Source of the DNA: UBA5158 sp040389045
GTDB lineage: Bacteria > Pseudomonadota > Gammaproteobacteria > DSM-16500
Direction: 5' to 3'
DNA length: 64,000 nt
Assembly: GCA_040389045.1 (NCBI GenBank)
Contig: JAZKAT010000024.1
Span: forward strand, 1 to 64,000
A program made the position numbers and the translations under genes. This document shows positions 1 through 7,146 of the stretch, in pieces. Position 1 is the stretch's first letter. The number at the start of each line of letters is the position of its first letter. The notes below the pieces were generated by a model. The model did not search any database. It was not told where the DNA came from and worked only from the letters and a program-made list of their open reading frames with translations.

Positions 1-51
1 AGCAGAGGACTGAAAATCCTCGTGTCCCTGGTTCGATTCCAGGTCTGGCCA
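1..51 (+). tRNA. tRNA-Phe (GAA), 3' part only
   Basis: The left edge cuts the gene. The anticodon stem-loop (5-21), with GAA at 12-14, the T-arm (27-43, loop TTCGATT) and the 3' acceptor strand (44-50) with discriminator A51 are visible. The genome follows with CCT, so the final A of CCA is not encoded and must be added. The D-arm and 5' acceptor lie outside the window. From the anticodon loop onward the sequence is duplicated at 1439-1484, so this gene served as an integration site. Confidence 0.9.
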
Positions 52-55
52 CCTG
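10..55 (+). repeat. 46-bp att-like direct repeat, left copy (in tRNA-Phe)
   Basis: This segment is identical to 1439-1484 (offset 1429). It starts at the first base of the anticodon loop and runs four bases past the discriminator base. That is where tyrosine recombinases of integrative elements commonly cross over in tRNA genes. The toxin gene stop codon begins two bases after the repeat, so the cassette is packed against the attachment site. Confidence 0.85.
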
Positions 56-56
56 G

Positions 57-560
57 TTACTCTGTTAATATTAACCGCACTGTTTCCAGTGTCATCATCA
101 GCGTCATTGGTTGTAAAGGCGATTCCACAAAGCCGCGGGATAGATAAAATTGTTTTGCTGGTCCTGACAAAGCGTGAAGTAAAATAGCAAAGACACCTGC
201 ATCTCCTGCGACGCTAACTGCGCGAATCATTGCATCTCGTAGCAATGCACTACCAAGGCCTTTATTGTGATACTTTCTATCTATTGCTAATCTGCCAAGC
301 AATAACACGGGCAATGGATCGGGCATATTACGTCGCATTGTGTTGGGTGCATCTGCATGGCTGATTGCACCGGCTGATAAAGTATAATATCCAATAACTG
401 TATTACCATTACATAAAACAAAACAACGTGACGCCCCTGACGCCTGATTTTTAAGGGCACGTTTTTTGAGCCAATCATTAAGTGACGGCTCTCCACAATC
501 AAAATTATCTAATTCATGACTGACAAGTATTGGAGTTGGAGGTGACAGATTGCTAAACAC
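57..560 (-). CDS. GNAT-family toxin, TacT-like acetyltransferase
   Basis: A 167-residue single-domain GNAT protein of the TacT/AtaT kind, which acetylates charged tRNA and blocks translation. It has the family N-terminus (FDCG then a conserved LNDWL stretch, residues 20-31), the acetyl-CoA loop RKYHNKGLGSALL (about 95-107) and the candidate catalytic tyrosine in FYLSRGF (Y139). Length is normal for the family and no defect is seen. It is downstream of a ribbon-helix-helix antitoxin with a 2-bp gap, so the two are translated together. Its stop touches the att-like repeat. The family is clear; the acetylated tRNA cannot be told from sequence. Confidence 0.9.
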   Translation of the reverse strand: MFSNLSPPTPILVSHELDNFDCGEPSLNDWLKKRALKNQASGASRCFVLCNGNTVIGYYTLSAGAISHADAPNTMRRNMPDPLPVLLLGRLAIDRKYHNKGLGSALLRDAMIRAVSVAGDAGVFAILLHALSGPAKQFYLSRGFVESPLQPMTLMMTLETVRLILTE

Positions 561-562
561 AT

Positions 563-844
563 TTATTTATCCCAGGGCGATTTTGTTTTTAGTAAGCGAC
601 GTAGCTTGTCAGTTACTGGTAATGGTTTATCGAGTAATGCTTGAAATTTTTCAAAGATACTTGCATCCACCGTAAAAAATGCTTGCTCAAGTAATACATC
701 TTCTGCTTGGCGACAAGCAGCATCAAGCATAAAGTCTGATCGACTACGACCTACCCTTTCGGCGGCTTGATCGATTAAATCACGTTGTCGCGCTTTAGCT
801 CGGATATTGATGGATACTGATTGTTTAGCTGACGCATGAGCCAT
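563..844 (-). CDS. DUF1778-type ribbon-helix-helix antitoxin (TacA-like)
   Basis: A 93-residue protein whose N-terminal half (about 8-45) reads as a ribbon-helix-helix DNA-binding domain: the beta strand SVSINIRAKA, then two helices with RSRSDFMLDAA. The C-terminal part would wrap and neutralise the GNAT toxin. It is the first gene of the pair and ends 2 bp before the toxin start. Antitoxins of this class repress their own promoter as complexes with toxin, and a strong palindrome lies on the promoter just upstream (860-894). Confidence 0.88.
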   Translation of the reverse strand: MAHASAKQSVSINIRAKARQRDLIDQAAERVGRSRSDFMLDAACRQAEDVLLEQAFFTVDASIFEKFQALLDKPLPVTDKLRRLLKTKSPWDK

Positions 845-859
845 AAGTAAGCCCTCTAG

Positions 860-901
860 ATTCTATACATTTAGTATACAAAATTGTATAGAATAATGCA
901 A
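860..901 (-). promoter_or_regulatory. Promoter and operator of the GNAT/RHH toxin-antitoxin pair
   Basis: On the minus strand there is a -35 TTGCAT (901-896), a 17-bp spacer and a -10 TATACT (878-873). A 10-bp inverted repeat, ATTCTATACA (860-869) against TGTATAGAAT (885-894), overlaps both the spacer and the region downstream of the -10, with a GTATAC palindrome between the arms. This suits repression by the RHH antitoxin. The antitoxin ATG lies about 30 bp downstream. Confidence 0.65.
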
Positions 902-973
902 CACAAAAAGATCGAAAACTCCATAATTAATAAATTATTTAATATAATTCATTAAGTTGTAGTAGAAACAGGG

Positions 974-1022
974 TCAGGCTTGCGTAAGCGCGTTGTTGAA
1001 TAACACCCTTACGCAAGCCTGA
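974..1022. terminator. 15-bp perfect stem-loop, possible terminator
   Basis: TCAGGCTTGCGTAAG (974-988) is the exact reverse complement of 1008-1022, with a 19-nt loop. It lies between the remnant ending at 1044 and the TA promoter, where it would insulate the TA pair. No strong T-run follows on the minus strand, so it could equally be a repeat element. Confidence 0.45.
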
Positions 1023-1043
1023 TTTCCGATTTTTACCTTATTA

Positions 1044-1214
1044 TTATTTTTTATTAAATTCTGCTTCAAAAGCCCCTATGGCCATCAATATGTTCCTCCA
1101 TTCTGGAATGCTTCCGAAAAACATATCCCTCATCAAACTAAAATCTCTTTCTAAACCATCAAAAAAGATGGTGTCAAGTAACCACAATACACACTGATTG
1201 GATGTTGATTGAGG
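1044..1214 (-). pseudogene. 3' remnant of a gene, possibly AbiEii-type nucleotidyltransferase
   Basis: A reading frame of about 56 codons is open on the minus strand, closed upstream by a stop at 1217-1215, and has no plausible start. It ends in three consecutive TAA codons. The encoded tail is helical and ends IGAFEAEFNKK, preceded by the pattern MRDMFFGSIPEW. This recalls C-termini of AbiEii/AbiGii-type nucleotidyltransferase toxins, but the match is from memory and weak. The upstream end runs into the palindromic and tandem repeat at 1170-1279, which suggests the gene was truncated there. Confidence 0.35.
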
Positions 1215-1279
1215 TTACTTGACACCTTTATCAATACACACTGATTGGATGTTGATTGAGGTTACTTGACACCTTTATC
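1170..1279. repeat. 14-bp inverted repeat overlapping a 47-bp tandem duplication
   Basis: GGTGTCAAGTAACC (1170-1183) pairs with its exact reverse complement at 1213-1226 across a 29-nt loop. A 47-bp unit starting at 1185 is repeated at once from 1232 to about 1279 without mismatch, so the right arm occurs twice (1213-1226 and 1260-1273). The structure could be the scar of a small inverted-repeat element or a replication-slippage product. Confidence 0.8.
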
Positions 1280-1438
1280 CTGAAATTATGGGATTCTTTA
1301 ATTGCAGATCAATACAAACATTACTACGTGACTTTTACGTGACTGAGTCCTGATTCGTGCTGGTTCACCATGGTTTTGCAACGAGCATCCCAAGGTTTTA
1401 CATCAATAAAATCAATAACTTAAAATTAACCAACCGGC
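1280..1438. other. Non-coding tail of the tRNA-bracketed cassette
   Basis: No convincing gene is seen on either strand. The octamer ACGTGACT occurs at 1326-1333 and again at 1337-1344, one helical turn apart, close to the right att-like copy. This spacing would suit integrase arm-type binding, but that is speculation. Confidence 0.4.
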
Positions 1439-1484
1439 CTGAAAATCCTCGTGTCCCTGGTTCGATTCCAGGTCTGGCCACCTG
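1439..1484 (+). repeat. 46-bp att-like direct repeat, right copy
   Basis: An exact second copy of the tRNA-Phe 3' end (10-55). The base before the repeat (C1438) differs from A9 and the base after (A1485) differs from G56, so the duplication is exactly 46 bp. It cannot form a tRNA because the 5' half is missing. It marks the far end of a roughly 1.4-kb inserted segment. Confidence 0.85.
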
Positions 1485-1499
1485 AAAGCTTCTCCCTAA

Positions 1500-1886
1500 T
1501 TAACCAAAATTAACCACAATCTTTGCTGAACTATAAATAACTTCAGGGATAAGAGGGGTTCTTCCTCTACCGCTTTTTCCTTCTTTTAGTTTTACAAATC
1601 CATAGCTCTCCATAGTTCTAAGAGTTCTTAATAAATTATTCGCTTTTCTGCCGGTAGCATCTTCCAATTCTTTAATGGATTTTGGATGTATTTCTACAAT
1701 TAATTTAAGAAGTTCTTGGTTTTCTTCCGACAAAACATGTGCCAAAGATTTAATAGAATTAAACCAGATTTTAGGTTCATCTTTTTTTGGTTTGTATTCG
1801 CCTTTAGCAATTGCTGTCGTACGCTTTTTAAAATCTTCAAATGGCATAATACCAATTTTAACGACCTTACCTTTAATAGCACTCAT
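1500..1886 (-). CDS. TumA-like antitoxin, winged-helix (COG4190-type) regulator
   Basis: A 128-residue protein with an N-terminal linker (MPFEDFKKRT) that would contact the toxin and a C-terminal winged helix (about 60-120): helix SIKELEDATGRKANNLLRTLRTM and a basic wing GKSGRGRTP. The start at 1886 is chosen because it overlaps the stop of the upstream toxin gene as ATGA; the longer frame to 1934 has no comparable support. Adjacency to a DUF6516 protein makes the TA assignment firm by family, though neutralisation is inferred. Confidence 0.78.
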   Translation of the reverse strand: MSAIKGKVVKIGIMPFEDFKKRTTAIAKGEYKPKKDEPKIWFNSIKSLAHVLSEENQELLKLIVEIHPKSIKELEDATGRKANNLLRTLRTMESYGFVKLKEGKSGRGRTPLIPEVIYSSAKIVVNFG

Positions 1887-2254
1887 TTTTTTGTACCCTC
1901 TAGCTTCCTTAATAATTTGTCCACCTCCATCCAAAAATCTTCTAATAACTTCCCTGCGGTTACATAATGATATGGTTTTCCTTTGTCAGTACTATCACTA
2001 TGCCAGTGGTCGTGTGTCCGTTTAGGTGCAACGCCTCTTTTTCCACCATATTCAATTGCATGTGCATTATCAAAACCCATGATCCGGCGTTTAAATGGGT
2101 CGTGTAAACTCAGCGAATATCTGACGCCATGTTTGCAATCTTTACTTGGCTTAACCTTTCTCGCCTCGAATTTGACCCAATAACCTGACTGCATAAAGAA
2201 TGATTCGCCATCTAAATCAAGTAAGCCTTCAATTGTTGCATCGTCCTGAATCAT
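1883..2254 (-). CDS. TumE-like toxin (DUF6516)
   Basis: A 123-residue protein with the DUF6516/TumE pattern: an N-terminal strand region (SGYWVKFEARKV), the segment RYSLSLHDP, and a histidine-rich stretch HDHWHSD followed by KPYHY near residues 80-100. The start at 2254 gives MIQDDATIEG and has an AGG about 8 bases upstream; the extra 43 residues of the longer frame are AT-rich and unlike the family. The toxin gene comes first and its stop overlaps the antitoxin ATG. The family is recognised; the molecular target is not evident. Confidence 0.75.
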   Translation of the reverse strand: MIQDDATIEGLLDLDGESFFMQSGYWVKFEARKVKPSKDCKHGVRYSLSLHDPFKRRIMGFDNAHAIEYGGKRGVAPKRTHDHWHSDSTDKGKPYHYVTAGKLLEDFWMEVDKLLRKLEGTKK

Positions 2255-2589
2255 TAAATTGCCTATATATATGTTAATTATATCATCTTGTGATATATTT
2301 GAAAAGTGCAGAAAGGTGTTAAATTGAAATAACAAAAGAAAGGAATGATATTTGAGTGGTGCTTTAAAGCGGGTTTTAACCATACTCTAAACCCCCCAAA
2401 CAAACAATAGGCTGTAGGTTGGGCTAAGCATCGCGAAGCCCAACAGTTTTTATTTGCAGCGTCTCGATTCTGACAAAATTGTACTTTTGCTGCTTTCAGT
2501 TTTTTTACAATTCAAGTTGTTGTGCATCTAAAATGATCCTTCAGGTTTATTCGCATTTTAATTAAAATTTATTTTTGCTAGGATGCTAG
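2255..2589. other. Intergenic region between the TA zone and crcB
   Basis: About 335 bp without a gene. It holds the palindromic repeat at 2412-2452 and AT-rich sequence. I looked for a fluoride (crcB-motif) riboswitch before crcB and found no recognisable conserved core. Confidence 0.5.
2412..2452. repeat. Palindromic repeat, family A (GTTGGGCT...AGCCCAAC)
   Basis: GTTGGGCT (2418-2425) pairs with AGCCCAAC (2437-2444), followed by AGTTTTTAT. The same element, including that tail, recurs at 40768-40806. Two copies so similar in unrelated intergenic positions indicate a dispersed REP-like family. Confidence 0.75.
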
Positions 2590-2592
2590 TTG

Positions 2593-2988
2593 GTGATAAT
2601 TTTGGAACCAGGTGTGAATGATATTTTTTTGATTTCATTAGGAGCCATTCTGGGCGCGAATATGCGCTATCTTGTTTCTCGTGCTTCACTTAAATACCTT
2701 TCTCCCTCCATACCTTACGGAACATTAATCGTTAATATAACGGGTAGTTTCATTGTTGGATTTTTTCTTGCTTGGACCGTTGAACGTGTTTTTATTGATC
2801 CCAGATGGAAGCCATTCATTGTGGTAGGCTTTTGTGGCGCTTACACCACTTACTCCAGTTACAGCTATGAAACTATCACTTTATTAGAACAAAGTGATTA
2901 TGGTTTAGCTGCGTTAAATTTTTTATGTAACAACTTTTTTTCTTTGCTCGCAACCGTTGCGGGCATTGCATTGGCCAGGGCAATTTAA
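2593..2988 (+). CDS. crcB: FluC/CrcB fluoride channel
   Basis: A four-helix inner-membrane protein of about 131 residues that exports fluoride as a dual-topology dimer. Family motifs are all present: GAILGANMRY near the first helix, GTLIVNITGSF in the second, and GFCGAYTTYSS at the ion-binding break of the third. The GTG at 2593 follows AGGA by 9 bases; a TTG at 2590 and a GTG at 2614 are alternatives. It is followed after 1 bp by a DUF190 gene, a common partner, so the two form an operon. Confidence 0.9.
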   Translation: MIILEPGVNDIFLISLGAILGANMRYLVSRASLKYLSPSIPYGTLIVNITGSFIVGFFLAWTVERVFIDPRWKPFIVVGFCGAYTTYSSYSYETITLLEQSDYGLAALNFLCNNFFSLLATVAGIALARAI

Positions 2989-2989
2989 T

Positions 2990-3301
2990 ATGAATCAGGA
3001 AACGATAAAGATAACCGCATATATTAATGAAAGTGATAAATGGGAACATAAGCCTTTATATCTGGAAATACTTCGTATGCTTCATCACAACGGGGTTTCT
3101 GGGGGCACTGTATTACATGCCATAGCGGGTTTTACAAATAAGGGCACTGTGGAAACAACGACTATGGTTGATGTAGGTAGTCAGTTGCCATTAGTCATAG
3201 AGTTTATTGATACTGTGGAAAAAGTAGAAAGTGTCTTGGCAGAATTGAAAAAGATGACGGGATCGCGCCTTCTTGTACGTGAAAAAGTAGAAATTATATG
3301 A
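2990..3301 (+). CDS. DUF190 protein, crcB partner
   Basis: A 103-residue soluble protein with the PII-like alpha/beta fold expected of DUF190. It shows the family pattern of a central LRMLHHNGVSGGTVLHAIAG segment (about 27-46), a hydrophobic strand LPLVIEFIDT and a closing strand. It starts 1 bp after the crcB stop, so translation is coupled. DUF190 proteins often sit with FluC channels and probably assist or regulate fluoride export. The role is inferred from context. Confidence 0.8.
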   Translation: MNQETIKITAYINESDKWEHKPLYLEILRMLHHNGVSGGTVLHAIAGFTNKGTVETTTMVDVGSQLPLVIEFIDTVEKVESVLAELKKMTGSRLLVREKVEII

Positions 3302-3324
3302 TGAAACAACATAGTTAAAGTTTC

Positions 3325-3355
3325 CCCGTATTACGCTGTGCTTCATACGGGCTAC
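3325..3355. repeat. Palindromic repeat, family B (CCCGTAT...ATACGGG)
   Basis: CCCGTATTACGC...GCTTCATACGGGCTAC forms a stem with a short loop and overlaps the stop codon of the next, convergent gene. A related copy is at 32018-32047. Its position between convergent genes suits a two-way terminator. Confidence 0.65.
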
Positions 3356-4056
3356 AGTTTTTCCATGATTCTTTTATAGGCCAGGCCGTAGACGATAAAT
3401 AAAAAGGGTAGTGACCAGATTAAGCCTATGCCAAATGGAATCGCGCTAATTATAAAAGCCAGTATACAAATAATTAAGAAACAGAAAATTCGCAATACAT
3501 TACCTTGAGTTATTGCTACCGACATTTTTATTGCCGTCCAAGGATCTACCCGTTTATCTATGACAAATGCTTTGGCGAAATACATTCTTATTAATACAAA
3601 GAAAAATACGACATACCACACAACAGATAATATAATTGCAACGATTGATCCAACGTACGAGTGAGTGTCCATCAATAATAAGGGGACAAGAATAATGGCT
3701 GTTACTCCGCAAATTGCAAATTGTATTAAGTAAACACCAATCATTTTAAAAAATATTTCGAAACTAATTACCGATTTGACCATGCCATAATCGATAGGTT
3801 GATCGGCTGCTCTTTTAATTCCAATGTAAATTAAACCCCAGGTCAGTATAAGTTGTACTATTCCAGCTAATACAGGGGGGATTTTTGCAAGATTTGGCAA
3901 ACCTGCCGCGGTTAAGATGCCGCCGATAATTCCAAAAAGAAATGCGCTAATAAAAATAAAGCCCATCACCGCCCACACCGTACCCTTGGCGCCACTTACT
4001 TTTTGCCATGCTGCCTCAATAGTATCGATTACTGGGAATTTATAATCTTCTGTCAT
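3352..4056 (-). CDS. Six-helix membrane protein of unknown function
   Basis: A 234-residue protein with a short polar N-terminus (about 1-24, DTIEAAWQKVSG) and then roughly six hydrophobic segments to the C-terminus, glycine-rich in the first and last. A good ribosome site, AAGGGG, precedes the ATG. It resembles small conserved membrane proteins of the YckC/DUF975-like sort in having a polar helix before the membrane part, but I do not recognise a specific family. It stands alone between the fluoride genes and the chemosensory operon. Confidence 0.7.
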   Translation of the reverse strand: MTEDYKFPVIDTIEAAWQKVSGAKGTVWAVMGFIFISAFLFGIIGGILTAAGLPNLAKIPPVLAGIVQLILTWGLIYIGIKRAADQPIDYGMVKSVISFEIFFKMIGVYLIQFAICGVTAIILVPLLLMDTHSYVGSIVAIILSVVWYVVFFFVLIRMYFAKAFVIDKRVDPWTAIKMSVAITQGNVLRIFCFLIICILAFIISAIPFGIGLIWSLPFLFIVYGLAYKRIMEKL

Positions 4057-4195
4057 GGTTATCCCCTTAATGATAAGTGTAGCCTTACCTATTATCTTAG
4101 CTTAAAACTTATACATACACATCTCGTGTTGTATAAGCAACTGATATTAAAGGTAATTTAGTTGCCAGACGGTATAATTTAATAGCAGATAGCAA

Positions 4196-6544
4196 TTATT
4201 TTTTTGAATGGGCGCGGATCACAGCTTCAATTTTAGTTAATAATTGGTAGCCGGAGGTTTCATCCTTTCGCAGGGTGCCTTGCACATAATTCGCGTATTT
4301 CAAATCAAGCTCGCCTTTGGCCAGTACAATAACGGGAATATTATAGCGCGCCAGTGGCGTCAGTAACTCAACACCATTGCCATCCGGCAATACCAAATCC
4401 AGAATAGCTAAATCAAATGACTTCTTATCAAGAAGTACTTTGGTTTCAGCAATAGTTTTTGCCGCAACGACCTGGGCAGTTTCACTTAATAGTGTGGCAA
4501 CCAATTGCTGCGCATCGACATCATCTTCAATATGAATGATTTTAGTGATGGGTTTTTTGGTCAGGGTTTTCAAGCTGTCAATGGCTTTTAAAAGTCGGTT
4601 CATGTCTATAGGCTTGTCTAACCAGTCTATGACTTCAAATGCTTCCGCACTCAGAATTTCCTTACCGCTTTTGGCAATCATAGAAACGACAACAATGGGT
4701 AATGAGTGAAATAATTTAGAAGCGCGTAATTCTTTGATCAGTGAAATACCATCCTGATCCGGTAAAATTAAATCAAGGCACAACAAACCATAATTATTTT
4801 TTGTTAATAATGCTTTTGCAGCTTCCGCGGTGTAAGCAATATCAGTCGCAAAGCCAGCCGCTTCCAATTGCGTGGCAAGATACAGTGCCTGGGTCTCATC
4901 ATCTTCGCAGATTAAAATTTTGCTCCCATTCATTTGAATAGACTTTGGGGAGGGTTCTGCAGCTTCGGTATCGCTCCATATCGGCAAATCAAAATAAAAA
5001 ATGGAACCTTCGTTTACTTCTGAAGTAAAGTTCAGCTCACCCCCTAATTTATCGATAATAACTTTGCTGATTGCCAAACCTAAACCAGTACCGGCTTCGC
5101 GACGAGTGCTGGAAGTATCAACTTGAGAGAATTTCTTGAAGATTTTTTCGCGGAATTCTTCCGGAATTCCACAACCATAGTCAGTGACTGAAACACGAAC
5201 TTGACTATCTTGCTGGCTTACACTAATGTTAATCACACCATTGTGCGGGGAAAATTTTATAGCATTTGACAACAGATTAGCGAGCACTTGTAACAAACGC
5301 CCGTAATCAACATTAATGGTGAAATCCTTAGTCGGCTCTTCAAAATTAATTGCGACCCCGTATTTTTCGGCATACATTTGATTAGCAGCGATTGAATCCT
5401 TAATTGACTTAATCAGACTGACCTGACTCAACTCAAAAATCATTTTACCTGCTTCGATTTTTTCAATGTCCAGTATGTCATTGACCAGCCGGACCAGACG
5501 CGTACAATTATTATCAGCAATATCCAATAACTTTTTAGTTTTTTCCGTGAAACTACCCACTGCGCCACCCAGTATCAAATTTAACGCGCCGTGAATAGAA
5601 GTCAGTGGTGTTCTTAATTCATGACTGACGATGGAAACAAATTCATTCTTGATCAAATCCAGTTTTTTGTGTTCCGTTAAGTCTCGGGTAATTTTACCAA
5701 AACCGATCAAATCACCTTTCAAATCATACAAAGGAGTAATGATAACATTAGCCCAAAAGGTATCGCCATTCTTGCGTACCCGTAACCCTTCTTCTTCATA
5801 ACGGCCGGTTTCTTTGGCGATGATTAATTCCCGTTCCGGATGCCGCACAGCTATCGCTGTGGGTGTATAAAAGCAGGAAAAATGCTTGCCGATGATTTCT
5901 GACTCAGTATACCCGGTAATATGTTCAGCACCTGCGCCCCAGGTAGTAATTTTACCCTCAGGATCAAGCATAAAAATCGCGTAATCGGTGATGCCATCGA
6001 TTAATAAGCGGAAGCGTTCTTTAGTTTCTTGTAATTCTCGGTTGCGATCTTGCATCTCTTGCGCGCGATGCACAATTTCCTCTTCCATTTTATCCGCGGT
6101 AGTGCGCAGGGTTTCCGTTAATTTCTTTTGGCGCACAAATTCTGTGACATCTTCCGCGCGATGAATAATATATTGAACCGTATTGTCTTTTCCTAAAACG
6201 GGGGAATTTTTTGGGCTCCAGTAATGCTCTTCAAAAGCACCGCCTTCTTGCGCGGGACGGCGAATATCATATTTCTGGACTGCCATCGTATCCGAAATTT
6301 TTTCGCGCAACACAGTATTGAGTGAGTTGCGTAGGTTCGTTACGCCCGTGGCGTGCGGATCATCGGGGTTATCCGGAAAAATCTCGAAAATACCATGACC
6401 TAGAATATCTTCCCGTTTAACCTGGGTGGCTTTCGCATAAGCATCACTGACTTCTTGAATGACAAAATTCGTGTCCAGTATCAGATATAAATCTGGCGCA
6501 GACTGCAATATAGATTTAAAATCTATGCGTTTTTCATCCGTCAT
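4196..6544 (-). CDS. Hybrid sensor histidine kinase, PAS-PAS-HisKA-HATPase-REC-REC
   Basis: A 782-residue cytoplasmic protein with no membrane segments. Order: PAS (about 8-135), coiled linker (140-178), PAS (178-292), HisKA with H308 in SHELRTPL, HATPase with N-box NLLSNAIKF (423-431), G1 DYGCGIP (455) and G2 GTGLGL (485), receiver 1 (542-660; acid pair D547/D548, phospho-acceptor D591, K644) and receiver 2 (668-782; D716). All key residues are present, so it should be active. Its ATG overlaps the CheC stop as TAATG, making it the last gene of the chemosensory operon. The second receiver has a less standard end (LRKDET instead of KP). Confidence 0.9.
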   Translation of the reverse strand: MTDEKRIDFKSILQSAPDLYLILDTNFVIQEVSDAYAKATQVKREDILGHGIFEIFPDNPDDPHATGVTNLRNSLNTVLREKISDTMAVQKYDIRRPAQEGGAFEEHYWSPKNSPVLGKDNTVQYIIHRAEDVTEFVRQKKLTETLRTTADKMEEEIVHRAQEMQDRNRELQETKERFRLLIDGITDYAIFMLDPEGKITTWGAGAEHITGYTESEIIGKHFSCFYTPTAIAVRHPERELIIAKETGRYEEEGLRVRKNGDTFWANVIITPLYDLKGDLIGFGKITRDLTEHKKLDLIKNEFVSIVSHELRTPLTSIHGALNLILGGAVGSFTEKTKKLLDIADNNCTRLVRLVNDILDIEKIEAGKMIFELSQVSLIKSIKDSIAANQMYAEKYGVAINFEEPTKDFTINVDYGRLLQVLANLLSNAIKFSPHNGVINISVSQQDSQVRVSVTDYGCGIPEEFREKIFKKFSQVDTSSTRREAGTGLGLAISKVIIDKLGGELNFTSEVNEGSIFYFDLPIWSDTEAAEPSPKSIQMNGSKILICEDDETQALYLATQLEAAGFATDIAYTAEAAKALLTKNNYGLLCLDLILPDQDGISLIKELRASKLFHSLPIVVVSMIAKSGKEILSAEAFEVIDWLDKPIDMNRLLKAIDSLKTLTKKPITKIIHIEDDVDAQQLVATLLSETAQVVAAKTIAETKVLLDKKSFDLAILDLVLPDGNGVELLTPLARYNIPVIVLAKGELDLKYANYVQGTLRKDETSGYQLLTKIEAVIRAHSKK

Positions 6545-7146
6545 TATGCGCTTACCTTTTGAATTAACCGGAGAACTTCTTTTTCCTCAAATAAAAAAAT
6601 CACCGTACCCTGAACCTGGCTATTTTGAAATTGAAAAGCAATTTCAAAAGCATTGTTACTTTTTACGCTTTTATATAATGAATTTGAAATAGCTTCCATA
6701 AATTCAGAGAATTTTCTATGTTCAAAATGCGCAGCCCTATGCATTAAAGATTCTATTTGCAACGACATGGAGAATGAAGTTAGAAAATTGCCAGCTATGA
6801 TATTCGCGACCTCAGTCAATGCGGATTTTTCCATTTCTGAAAATGATTTTGTTTCACCATCCTTTCTATGAAACATAATATCACATATAGCAAATGCGGA
6901 TTTTTCAGGATAAATAAATAAACAAGCCCCGGGCAATTGCCCCACGATGGGAACAGTCAAGCCAACAATTTTTTCATCGGCATTCATCAACGTTTGAATT
7001 TCATCAAGGTTTTTGGATTCCACTGGAAGAATATTTACACCAATAGGAAAACCAAGCATTTTTGATAAACCGCTAGTGGCTTTAATAGCCGCCAGTTTAG
7101 TAATTTCATTCAGTATATTAAATTGCATCGGCTGCTCTCCACTCAT
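6544..7146 (-). CDS. CheC/CheX-like CheY-P phosphatase
   Basis: A 200-residue soluble protein. It carries the CheC-family catalytic pattern, S/D-x3-E-x2-N, in SALTEVANIIAGNF (about 109-122), inside a two-layer fold with hydrophobic strands such as ACLFIYP. Only one clear active-site copy is visible, where classic CheC has two. The start at 7146 is supported by AGGAG 8 bases upstream, placed inside the 3' end of cheA; the genes overlap by 29 bp. It probably dephosphorylates CheY-P from this operon. Confidence 0.78.
   Translation of the reverse strand: MSGEQPMQFNILNEITKLAAIKATSGLSKMLGFPIGVNILPVESKNLDEIQTLMNADEKIVGLTVPIVGQLPGACLFIYPEKSAFAICDIMFHRKDGETKSFSEMEKSALTEVANIIAGNFLTSFSMSLQIESLMHRAAHFEHRKFSEFMEAISNSLYKSVKSNNAFEIAFQFQNSQVQGTVIFLFEEKEVLRLIQKVSA

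Noticed and set aside
1326..1344. ACGTGACT repeated 11 bp apart as integrase arm sites
   Set aside because: Only two copies, no integrase in the window, and no flanking pattern; noted in the features but not claimed.
2455..2589. Possible fluoride riboswitch before crcB
   Set aside because: The conserved core of the crcB motif is not visible in the AT-rich leader.
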